Position numbers and translations under genes: made by a program | Notes under the pieces: model-generated | Database searches by the model: none | What the model saw: the letters and a program-made list of their open reading frames with translations, nothing else | What the model was told of the DNA's origin: nothing | Shown here: positions 1-7,583 of the stretch, piece by piece | Position numbering within the stretch: the first letter of the stretch is position 1 | Layout of the letters: each line of letters starts with the position of its first letter | Assembly: GCA_035571835.1 (NCBI GenBank) | Contig: DATNBU010000001.1 | Span: 1 to 64,000 of the forward strand | Reading direction: 5' to 3' | Origin: Candidatus Limnocylindrales bacterium | GTDB taxonomy: Bacteria > Desulfobacterota > Binatia > UBA1149 > CAITLU01 | Length of the DNA stretch: 64,000 nucleotides

Positions 1-1666
1 GCTTCGCACCGGTGTACAGCCCCGAGAAGTTGCGTCCTTCGGCGCCCGCCGGCTGCGCGAGGCCCGCAAGACCGAGAAGCGTCGGCGCCACGTCGACGAT
101 GCTGACTTCGCCCGCGACTTCGGCGGCCGACGGACGCAGCCCCGGAACCTCGAGCACGAACGGAGTGTGCAGCACCTCTTCGTAAAGCGTGCGGTGGTGG
201 CCCTTGTTGCCGTGCTCGAAGAACTCGTCTCCGTGATCGGCGACCACGGCGATGATCGTGCGGCCGCTAAGGCCAAGACGCTCGATCGTCTTGCGAAGCC
301 GCGCGATGTGGTCGTCGACCAGGCGGATCTCGCCGTCGTACAGCGCGATCAGGTGCTGCAGGTCGCGCGGGTTCATCGACTTGTCGATGGCGGGATCGAA
401 GTAGAAGTTGTTGCCGGTGACGGTGCCCTTGTAGTCCGGGTCGAACATCGTGTCGTACGGCGCGCCCGGCGCATAGTCGTAGTGCACGTCCCAGAAATGC
501 AGGAACAGGAAGAACGGCCTGTCGTGCGAGCGCGCGAGGAACGCGTCGGCCGCATCGATGAGCGCCGGCGCCGTGACGCTGCGGTACGACTCCTCGTTGG
601 TGTCGAAATGGATCGTGCGGTCGTCGTAGTCGTCGAAGCCGCGCGCGAATCCGTAGCGCGAGCTCAGGTAAGGAGCCGATACGATTGCATGGGTTTCGTA
701 GCCGCCGCTGCGAAACGCGTCGGCGACGGTCTCGACGCTCTCCGGAAGACTGCGGTCGTCGGAGACGACGCCGTGGCCGAGAAGCGAGCGGGCCGTCAGC
801 AGCGACATGTGCGCCGGCAGCGTCCACGACGTGGTGCTTGTGCTGTGGCGGAACACGACTCCGGCGCGACCGATCGCATCGATGGCCGGCGACGTTTCGC
901 GGCCGTAGCCGTAGATGCCGAGATGGTCGGCTCGCAGGCTGTCGATCGAAATCAGCACGACGTTGTCGCCGGCTGCCGGGGAAGCAGCCGGCGGCTCGGG
1001 CGGCTGCACCGGAGGCCGGGCATTGGCGTCCCGCGATGCAAGGCCCGCCGCAAACAGCGCGAGCACGACGGCCGCGGCCGCGGTGGCCTCGATGGTTACG
1101 CTGCGCGCCAGCACGGCACGCGCGGCGACGCCGGCCATGAGCAGCACGGCAATCGCGAATCCGGCTCCGCCCTGGACCACGTCGCGGAACACGGCGCGCA
1201 GCAGATTGAACGCGGTCGCCGACTCCGGCGTCTGGAAGGCCGCAGCCCAGACCGCAATGTGAACGAACAGGCACGTGACCACAATCAGCCCGAGAGCCCT
1301 TCGCAACCGGTCACTGTGGCACGCTTCGGCCGGGCGGCCGACCGACGCCAGCGTGAGCAGCGGAGCGAGCACGAGCGCCACCAGCGTCGCGACCGCAATG
1401 TTGATCGCGACCAGCTCCGGCGCGAGCGCGAGCTTGGACGCGAAGCCCTGCGGTACGAAGCTCTGCAGCAGCAGCGGAATCGGAAGATGGTCGGCGCAAA
1501 GGAAATAGATCTTCGCGAACGCGTCGTATGCGTGCGTCGGAAAGAAGCGGTACGGCGCCAGCAGCAGGTCGCGGTTCAGCCACGCAACCAGCAGCGTCTC
1601 GATGACGGCCTGCATCGTGCCGAGAACGATCCCGGCAACGGCCAGATCGATGAAGCGACGTTTCAC
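1..1666 (-). CDS. Membrane-anchored alkaline-phosphatase-superfamily (sulfatase-fold) protein, C-terminus cut by window edge
   Basis: About 555 residues are visible; the reading frame stays open to base 1. The GTG start at 1666 overlaps the upstream glycosyltransferase stop as GTGA. The N-terminal ~210 residues contain several hydrophobic segments. A soluble domain follows, starting VVLISIDSLRADHLG with metal-binding Asp near residue 242. The nucleophile region reads SWTLPAHMSLLT, so Thr near 282 sits where sulfatases have Cys. The metal motif VADHGDEFFEHGNKGHH is present. It is a clear paralogue of the 39030-41030 protein, with the same N-terminal membrane layout. The Thr points to a phosphotransferase or phosphodiesterase (EptA/LtaS logic) rather than a sulfatase. 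Likely role: modifying an extracytoplasmic glycan or lipid; the substrate is unknown. Confidence 0.85.
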   Translation of the reverse strand, partial: MKRRFIDLAVAGIVLGTMQAVIETLLVAWLNRDLLLAPYRFFPTHAYDAFAKIYFLCADHLPIPLLLQSFVPQGFASKLALAPELVAINIAVATLVALVLAPLLTLASVGRPAEACHSDRLRRALGLIVVTCLFVHIAVWAAAFQTPESATAFNLLRAVFRDVVQGGAGFAIAVLLMAGVAARAVLARSVTIEATAAAAVVLALFAAGLASRDANARPPVQPPEPPAASPAAGDNVVLISIDSLRADHLGIYGYGRETSPAIDAIGRAGVVFRHSTSTTSWTLPAHMSLLTARSLLGHGVVSDDRSLPESVETVADAFRSGGYETHAIVSAPYLSSRYGFARGFDDYDDRTIHFDTNEESYRSVTAPALIDAADAFLARSHDRPFFLFLHFWDVHYDYAPGAPYDTMFDPDYKGTVTGNNFYFDPAIDKSMNPRDLQHLIALYDGEIRLVDDHIARLRKTIERLGLSGRTIIAVVADHGDEFFEHGNKGHHRTLYEEVLHTPFVLEVPGLRPSAAEVAGEVSIVDVAPTLLGLAGLAQPAGAEGRNFSGLYTGAK

Positions 1667-2643
1667 CGTGACAGATCCGGGCGCACGGGGGAAAGGTCGC
1701 CGGCGAAGCCGATTCGTTCGCGAACCACGTAATGAGGGCGGTGCTTCACTTCCTCGAAGATTCGTCCGACGTACTCACCGATCACGCCGAGCGAGAGCAG
1801 CTGCACGCCGCCGAGGAACAGCACGATCACGACCGTGGAAGTCCAGCCGGCGATCGGCGTGCCTCCGAAGAGCCGCGCGAGCAGCAGATAACCCATGTAG
1901 CCGAGCGCAATGGCGGAGACGAGAAGGCCGACGTTGCTGACGAGGCGCAGCGGCACGTACGAATACGAAACCAGCCCGTCGAACGCGAGCTTCATGAGCT
2001 TGGCCAGGTTGTACTTGGACTCGCCGGCAAAGCGGGCTTCGCGGTTGTACTCGTATCCGATCTGCCGGAATCCGGCCCACGTGCGCAGGCCGCGCACGAA
2101 ACGGTTGCGCTCCGGCATCGACTTGAGAATGTCGATCACCCGCCGGTCGATCAGCGAGAAGTCGCCCGAGTCGAGCGGGATGTCGAGATACGACACGTGC
2201 CGCAGCAGCCAGTAGAAGGCCTTGTACGCGCCGCGCTTGAAGAAGCCTTCCTTGCGCTTCTGGCGGATCGCGTAGACGACGTCGTAGCCTTCGCGCCAGC
2301 GCGCGATCATGTCCTTGAGCACTTCGGGTGGATCCTGCAGGTCGCCATCCATCGCGATCACCGCCTGGCCGCGCGCGTGATCGAGGCCGCACGTGATCGC
2401 CGTCTGGTGCCCGAAGTTGCGTGAGAAATGGATCGACCGGAAGCGCGGATCGCGCTTGTGAAACTCGCGGAGCATGCGCTCCGAGCCGTCGCGGCTGCCG
2501 TCGTTGACGAAAATGACTTCGTACTCTTCCCCGAGCGCGCCGAGCGACGTCGACAGACGCTCGAACAGGCGGTCGAGCGTCTCTTCCTCGTTGAAAATCG
2601 GAATGACGACCGACAGCATCGGCGTCACGTCAGTTTCGCTCAC
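1663..2643 (-). CDS. Family 2 glycosyltransferase with C-terminal membrane segments (GtrB/ArnC/DPM1-like)
   Basis: Predicted to transfer a sugar from a nucleotide sugar to undecaprenyl phosphate at the cytoplasmic membrane. The N-terminus carries LSVVIPIFNEEETL, then FVNDGSRDGS and MDGDLQDPPE (the DXD-like metal site). Two hydrophobic segments follow near residues 235-300, as in GtrB/ArnC. The chosen GTG start at 2643 has GGGGAG seven bases upstream. The frame stays open to 2682, but the extra 13 residues come from a 25-bp tandem repeat and lack family similarity. The stop overlaps the next gene's start (GTGA). It may supply the lipid-linked sugar used by GT-C type enzymes. Confidence 0.9.
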   Translation of the reverse strand: MSETDVTPMLSVVIPIFNEEETLDRLFERLSTSLGALGEEYEVIFVNDGSRDGSERMLREFHKRDPRFRSIHFSRNFGHQTAITCGLDHARGQAVIAMDGDLQDPPEVLKDMIARWREGYDVVYAIRQKRKEGFFKRGAYKAFYWLLRHVSYLDIPLDSGDFSLIDRRVIDILKSMPERNRFVRGLRTWAGFRQIGYEYNREARFAGESKYNLAKLMKLAFDGLVSYSYVPLRLVSNVGLLVSAIALGYMGYLLLARLFGGTPIAGWTSTVVIVLFLGGVQLLSLGVIGEYVGRIFEEVKHRPHYVVRERIGFAGDLSPVRPDLSR

Positions 2644-2650
2644 ACCTGTT

Positions 2651-2656
2651 CTCCCC
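2651..2656 (-). promoter_or_regulatory. Shine-Dalgarno of the GT2 gene
   Basis: GGGGAG on the minus strand, seven bases before the GTG at 2643. It supports starting the GT2 gene after the tandem repeats instead of inside them. Confidence 0.5.
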
Positions 2657-2657
2657 A

Positions 2658-2732
2658 CTGGTTTCGGTCGCTCCCGCTCCACCTGGTTCCGGTCGCTCCC
2701 GCGTCACCTGGTTTCGGTCGCTCCCGCGTCAC
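2658..2732. repeat. Three 25-bp tandem repeats between two glycosyltransferase genes
   Basis: Three copies of ctggtttcggtcgctcccgc plus gtcac (2658-2682, 2683-2707, 2708-2732), differing at only a few bases. On the transcript each unit holds a GGGAG purine run and a GTGA or GTGG. The repeats fill the gap between the GT4 stop (2736) and the GT2 start (2643). A 25-bp unit changes reading frame from copy to copy, so the repeats are probably not a protein extension. Confidence 0.85.
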
Positions 2733-2735
2733 CGG

Positions 2736-3956
2736 TCATCGCGGCCCGACCGGCTCCCGCAAGCCTTCGTAGACCGCCTCAATCTGCGGCAGCACGCTGT
2801 CCCACGTCAGCCGCTCGAGAAACGTGCGCCGCGCCGCATCCCCGAGGGCCCGCCGCTCCCCGGGGTCGCGACGGCAGCGATCGAACGCGCGGGCCATGGC
2901 GGCTGCGTCGTCGTCTGCGACGACGATACCGTCGACCCCGCTGCGAAGGATCTTCGAGCCGCAGCCGGCGGAGACAGTCGCCCTGGCCGCGCTCATGTAG
3001 TTCAGAAGCTTGACAGGATAGCCGGAACCGAGTCGCCGCGGTAGCGTCAGAATGTCGCTCGCGGCCATGGCTCGACGCGTCTCGTCGTGACTGCGAATGA
3101 CGTGGATCTTGAGGACATCCCCGAGCGCAGATGCTTCGGCGATGGCGGCGAACGATCGGGGGACCGAATGCGTCGCGATGAGCAGCCGGACGGGCTGCTG
3201 TGCCGGCTCGCGAGCGGATTGCCGGCCCGGCATCCCGCTGGCAAACAGCCGCATCGCTTCGAGCAGCAGCGGAAGGTTCTGGTACGCGTCCAGATTTCCG
3301 CAGTAACCGACCACGAAATCGTCTTCGGCAAGCCCGAACGCGGCCCTGTCCACCGCGCTCGCCTGATCGCCTCCGTCGTCGTGTACGGCCGGCGGTATGA
3401 CGGAAATCGAGCGAGCCGGTGTCCCGCATTTCACGAGTTGCGCGGCCGACCACTCGCAGAGCGCAATCGTGCGGTCCGCGCTGCGCGGAATCGTTCGGTC
3501 GAGGAGTCTGCCGAGGGCCGACGCGAGCCGTCGCGGGATGCCGCCGTGGAAGTACGTTTCGAGCTCATCGCCCATCAGGTTGTGGCTGTGGTAGACGACC
3601 GGAACTCCGGTGACGGCTCGCGCCACGAGGCCTGCGACAGCGGCTTCGTAGTTGTGAGCGTGGATCACGTCGATGCCGTGCCTGCGGACGACGCCGATGA
3701 GCCTTGCGGCCAGCAGCCCGTCGAGAAGCGGCTTGGCGAGGTTCGGCCCGGACCGGCGCGAGTCGTCGCCCGGTACGCGCGGCGTGCGATGATGGCTGTA
3801 GCCCCGCCCGGTCGTATCGTCGCCCTGCCCATAGGTCAGCAGGTGCACGCGATGACCGGCGGCCGCGAGCCGTTCGGCCATCTGGCCGACGAAGACCTGC
3901 GAGCCCTGCGGAGACGGAAACGGACAGGCCGCGACCAGCGCGATGTTGCGTTTCAA
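2736..3956 (-). CDS. GT4-type glycosyltransferase
   Basis: A 406-residue retaining glycosyltransferase with the GT-B fold. The N-terminus ALVAACPFPSPQGSQVFVGQMAERL is the usual first Rossmann element, and a His-rich acceptor region (VIHAHNYEAA, VYHSHN) follows. The C-terminal donor site is atypical: GSGYPVKLLNYMSA replaces the common EGxxxxxLEAM, although the equivalent helix is present. The start is TTG at 3956, overlapping the previous stop as TTGA; the conserved N-terminus supports it. Probably adds one residue of the EPS repeat unit in the cytoplasm; donor and acceptor cannot be told. Confidence 0.85.
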   Translation of the reverse strand: MKRNIALVAACPFPSPQGSQVFVGQMAERLAAAGHRVHLLTYGQGDDTTGRGYSHHRTPRVPGDDSRRSGPNLAKPLLDGLLAARLIGVVRRHGIDVIHAHNYEAAVAGLVARAVTGVPVVYHSHNLMGDELETYFHGGIPRRLASALGRLLDRTIPRSADRTIALCEWSAAQLVKCGTPARSISVIPPAVHDDGGDQASAVDRAAFGLAEDDFVVGYCGNLDAYQNLPLLLEAMRLFASGMPGRQSAREPAQQPVRLLIATHSVPRSFAAIAEASALGDVLKIHVIRSHDETRRAMAASDILTLPRRLGSGYPVKLLNYMSAARATVSAGCGSKILRSGVDGIVVADDDAAAMARAFDRCRRDPGERRALGDAARRTFLERLTWDSVLPQIEAVYEGLREPVGPR

Positions 3957-5623
3957 GACAGGTATCCGAGCGCACGAAGCCGCTCGCGGACCTCATGCTC
4001 TTGTTCGTCGTCGTATTCGAACAGGCCCGGAAGTCCTGGCATTGCATCGCTTACGACCGGCTCGAGCGCCTTCGTCGAAACGAGCGACCGACCTTGCATC
4101 TCGGCCGACGGCTCGACGCCGGCCAGCGCACAGACGGTCACGCCGAGGTCGGCCAGCGTGCACTCAGCCGCGACAGCTGCGGCGTGCGGACTATCGGCCG
4201 CCGGCGTGCCCGGCCCGGCCAGCACGGCCATTCCGTATGGGCTGTGCACGCCGCTCGTCGACGTGCCTTTGGCCCCGCTGGCCTCGCTGCCTCGCATCCG
4301 GCGCAGCCATTCGCGCTCGATCCCTCCGCGGCTCGGCCCGGCCGCGTACGCGTAGCTGCCGGGGCGCCGGAGCTCGAGCACGAGGTCCGGGTAGCGGCTC
4401 GCGAACGGCCCGTCGAACAGCTCTTCGCGGCGGCGAACCTTGACGGTGACCGGGCCGCCGTCGATCGGATCGCGTGCATCCAGAAGCTCCCTGGTCACGC
4501 GCTCGAGGATGCGCTCCGCATCGCTCGGAGCCACGATTCCGCCCGGCTCGCGACCCTCGAGGTTGAGGCGAAGCGACGGGAAGTACGGCAGCTCGTCGCT
4601 GTACACCTCGGTCTTCGACCAGTCGACGTTCGCGAAGCGCGCGCGCGATTCGATGCGGTCGGCGATGGTCCCGGCCGCAGCGAAAGCCCGCGCGTGAAGC
4701 GACCGCGGAATCACCGCAAGCGCGGTGCGCTTTACGCGCGCCGCCAGCGACTCGCCGCCGCCGTCACGAAAGGCGAGCAGACCGCAATCTGCGAGCCAGC
4801 GATTCCAGAACACGATGCGGTCCGATGCCCCCGCGCTGCCGTGGTCGCTCAGCACCAGCACGTTCGCATCCGGACCCGCCGCGCGCACGAGCTCGCCGAG
4901 AGCATCGTCGAGCGCGGCGTAGACGTCGCCGATCGCTTCGCGAGGTCCGGCCGCATGGCGCGGGGAGGCGGCATCATCGAAATGCCAGAAGTGGTGCGAG
5001 ACCGTATCCGATTCCATGTAGTGCACGACGAACACGTCGAGCGCGCTGGCTGCGAGCAGCTCGAGCGCAATGCGCGTGCGCAGACGAATGTCGCCGAGCA
5101 GCCGCTGATGCGTGTCGCGGTGCCAGTCGCCGTCGATCCGGCCTTGCGGAATTCCTTCAATGCCAAGCCGGCCATGTCGCGCGCGGATCTCGTCGGCAAG
5201 AGCCGGCGGATGCGTGGCGCGACGCGTGCGGCTCGATCCGAGCGGCGTGTCGAAGCCGCAGATCTCGAATACCGCCTGCCCTTCCGGCGGAAACGTCGCC
5301 GGCACGCCGTACATGCCCACTCGTCGCCCGGCCGCAGCCATGCGCGCAAGCACCGTCGGCATGCGCCGGTCCGACGCATTCGCAAAACGGAAACCGTACG
5401 TGCCGTCGCGCGGTATCGTGAAATCGGTGACGCCGTGCCGATCGGGCATCGCGCCGGTAAGAAAGCTCGTCCAGGCCGGAAACGTGACCGCAGGAATCGT
5501 CGACGAGACGCGCCACGTGCGCCCGCGTGCGATCAGCGAGTCGAGCACGGGCATGCGGCCGTCGGCACGAAAACGGTTCGCCAGCTCCAGCGATGCCCCG
5601 TCCCAGCCGACGACCAGCAGCAT
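3953..5623 (-). CDS. Type I phosphodiesterase / nucleotide pyrophosphatase-family protein
   Basis: A 556-residue alkaline-phosphatase-superfamily enzyme. MLLVVGWDGAS opens with the first metal Asp (D8). The nucleophile segment is IPAVTFPAWTSFLTG with Thr47, the TFP motif of NPP phosphodiesterases. Later VVHYMESDTVSHHFWHFD and VLSDHGSAG supply metal ligands. It ends in RLRALGYLS, a tail shared with sulfatase-fold relatives. There is no signal peptide or membrane segment at the N-terminus, so a cytoplasmic location is possible; this is odd if it edits exported glycan. Chained by a TTGA overlap to the GT4 gene, so expressed with the EPS enzymes. Substrate unknown. Confidence 0.85.
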   Translation of the reverse strand: MLLVVGWDGASLELANRFRADGRMPVLDSLIARGRTWRVSSTIPAVTFPAWTSFLTGAMPDRHGVTDFTIPRDGTYGFRFANASDRRMPTVLARMAAAGRRVGMYGVPATFPPEGQAVFEICGFDTPLGSSRTRRATHPPALADEIRARHGRLGIEGIPQGRIDGDWHRDTHQRLLGDIRLRTRIALELLAASALDVFVVHYMESDTVSHHFWHFDDAASPRHAAGPREAIGDVYAALDDALGELVRAAGPDANVLVLSDHGSAGASDRIVFWNRWLADCGLLAFRDGGGESLAARVKRTALAVIPRSLHARAFAAAGTIADRIESRARFANVDWSKTEVYSDELPYFPSLRLNLEGREPGGIVAPSDAERILERVTRELLDARDPIDGGPVTVKVRRREELFDGPFASRYPDLVLELRRPGSYAYAAGPSRGGIEREWLRRMRGSEASGAKGTSTSGVHSPYGMAVLAGPGTPAADSPHAAAVAAECTLADLGVTVCALAGVEPSAEMQGRSLVSTKALEPVVSDAMPGLPGLFEYDDEQEHEVRERLRALGYLS

Positions 5624-5656
5624 GCCGCTCAGCCCGCCCGGCGGTGTCCGGCGCCG

Positions 5657-5683
5657 GGAAAACCGCGACGTCCACGGTTTTCC
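5657..5683 (-). terminator. Stem-loop between two phosphodiesterase-type genes
   Basis: A perfect 9-bp inverted repeat (ggaaaaccg / cggttttcc) with a 9-base loop, 37 bases after the 5721 stop. There is no T-run, so it may be an attenuating or mRNA-stabilising hairpin, not a true intrinsic terminator. Confidence 0.35.
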
Positions 5684-5720
5684 GTTCGGGTGTCAGCCTT
5701 GTCGACAGCGGAAGTCAGCA

Positions 5721-7580
5721 TCAGTTGGCGTAGCCGAGCGCGTGGAGCTTTTCCTGCGTGGCGGAATCGATGGAGCCGCTCGTACCCGAAACCGCCCGTG
5801 AGCCGGCCAGCGACTTCATCGCTTCGAGATCCGTCTTCAGCTTCTCGACGACCTCGGTGTTGGCCGCCGCCACGTTCTTCGTTTCTTTCGGATCGGACGT
5901 CATGTCGTAGAGCTCGACCGGCGCAAGGCCGCGCGGGTTGCCGGCGTTGGCGAGGATCAGCTTCCAGCGATCGGTGCGGATCGAGTGCAGCACATTGCCC
6001 TCGTGGTCTTCCTCCTGGAAGAACGCGGCCGGCGTCGGCGCATTCGAGAACAGGTCGCGGCCCTGCCACTGCGCGGGCGCCGTCACGCCCGCACCGGCCA
6101 CGAGCGTCGGTGCGATGTCGAGCAGCTGGACCGGCGCCTTCACGCGCGTGCCGCCTTTCGCGTTCTTCGGCAGCTTGATGATGACCGGCACGCGCGACTC
6201 TTCGTCGTACAGCGTGGTGCCGTGCCACCAGCCCTTGTGCTCGTAGAATTCCTCGCCGTGGTCGGCGACCAGCGCGATCACCGTGTCGTCGTAGTGCCCG
6301 GAAGCCTTGAGCGCTTCCCACAGGTTGCCGAGGAAGCGGTCCAGATACTCGACGTTGCTCGAATAGAGGCTCTGCAGCCGGTCGCGCTGCGACGGATCGG
6401 GATCCGGCGTGTCGACGCGGGCGACGGCGACGCCGTTGTAGGGCATCTCGAAATACGGATCGTGCGGATCCATGTAGTGGATCAGCGCGAAGAACGGCCC
6501 CGATGCATTCTTGTCGAGCCACGGAAGCGCAGCGCCGTTGACCGTCTGCGCGTCCTGGTAGTAGTGCTGCACCCACTTGCCTTTGGACAGGAAACGCTCG
6601 CGCACGAGCCGCATGAGGCTGTAGAACGCCAGCTTGGAGCCGGAGTCGGTCGCGCCGAAGAAGAAGTCGGGCGTCAGGTAGTAGTACTCCTGGAAGCCCT
6701 GCTCGAAGTGGAACGACGGCGCGACGTTGATGTTGGTCACGTAGCCTACCGTGCGGTAGCCGGCGTCCTTCATCGTCTCGGCAATGGTCGTGACGCCGTC
6801 GGGCAGGAAGTCGGTCTTGTACATGACCTTGTGCGACGACGGATAAAGCGACGTAAGGATCGTCGCGACCGACGGCCGCGTCCACGTCGAGTTCGAAAAT
6901 GCGTTCTCGAACAGCACGCCGTCCTTGGCCAGACGGTCGGCTCCGGGAGTCTTGCTGGTCGTCGATCCGTACACGCCCAGATGATCGGCGCGCAGTGTAT
7001 CGGCAATGATCAGGATGACACTCGGTCCCTGCGCGGTACCGGGAGCGGTCGGCGGCGGCTTCGGCCGCATCATCATGTCGAGGCTCGCCGTCGCCGCAGC
7101 TCCGCCGGCGACGAGAAGGATCGAGAACATGAGAGCCGCAAGGATCCCGTTGCCGCCCTCACGCGACACCGCGAGCAGGAGCCGCCGCACGACGAGCAGG
7201 AGAACGACGGCACCGACGATCAGGCCGACGTGCACGAGCAGGCCCTTCTGCGACGCGATCGGAAGGCTCTCGGCGAAGACGTCGCGCACGATGCGGAAGC
7301 GCGCAATGACGAGCCCGAACAGCGCCGCGACGAGCCCGCACGACAGCGCTGCGGCCCGGCGCGGATCGCGCGCGAGGAACGGCAGCACCGCCGTCGCGAC
7401 GCCGATTCCGGCGCCGACGCAGGCGCCGAGAAGCCCGTACGACAGCGCCCCGAAGCGGAACACACCGTACTCGTCGCCGCCTCCCGTCCAGCCGATCACG
7501 GCCGCTTCGAGAAGCCCGATCAGGCTTCCGCCGGCAAAGCCGCCGATCACGGCGGAAAGAATCTTGCGTAGCGCGCGCAT
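5721..7580 (-). CDS. Membrane-anchored sulfatase-fold protein with Thr nucleophile
   Basis: 619 residues. About four or five hydrophobic segments span residues 10-165. A Pro-rich linker follows, then the catalytic domain from VILIIADTLRADHLG (D194). The nucleophile region NSTWTRPSVATILTSLYP places Thr234 where sulfatases carry Cys. Further metal-site motifs are HYMDPHDPYFE and VADHGEEFYEHKGWWHG. The C-terminus EKLHALGYAN is typical of this superfamily. Without Cys or FGly it is unlikely to be a true arylsulfatase; transfer or removal of a phosphate-linked group on a surface polymer fits better. The ATG lies 3 bases after the previous stop, with AAGGAA upstream, so it is co-translated with the 7584-9692 lipoprotein. 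Confidence 0.88.
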   Translation of the reverse strand: MRALRKILSAVIGGFAGGSLIGLLEAAVIGWTGGGDEYGVFRFGALSYGLLGACVGAGIGVATAVLPFLARDPRRAAALSCGLVAALFGLVIARFRIVRDVFAESLPIASQKGLLVHVGLIVGAVVLLLVVRRLLLAVSREGGNGILAALMFSILLVAGGAAATASLDMMMRPKPPPTAPGTAQGPSVILIIADTLRADHLGVYGSTTSKTPGADRLAKDGVLFENAFSNSTWTRPSVATILTSLYPSSHKVMYKTDFLPDGVTTIAETMKDAGYRTVGYVTNINVAPSFHFEQGFQEYYYLTPDFFFGATDSGSKLAFYSLMRLVRERFLSKGKWVQHYYQDAQTVNGAALPWLDKNASGPFFALIHYMDPHDPYFEMPYNGVAVARVDTPDPDPSQRDRLQSLYSSNVEYLDRFLGNLWEALKASGHYDDTVIALVADHGEEFYEHKGWWHGTTLYDEESRVPVIIKLPKNAKGGTRVKAPVQLLDIAPTLVAGAGVTAPAQWQGRDLFSNAPTPAAFFQEEDHEGNVLHSIRTDRWKLILANAGNPRGLAPVELYDMTSDPKETKNVAAANTEVVEKLKTDLEAMKSLAGSRAVSGTSGSIDSATQEKLHALGYAN

Positions 7581-7583
7581 CGT

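Noticed and set aside
5721-7580. Formylglycine-dependent arylsulfatase
   Set aside because: The Cys/Ser of CxPxR is Thr; FGly cannot be formed from Thr.
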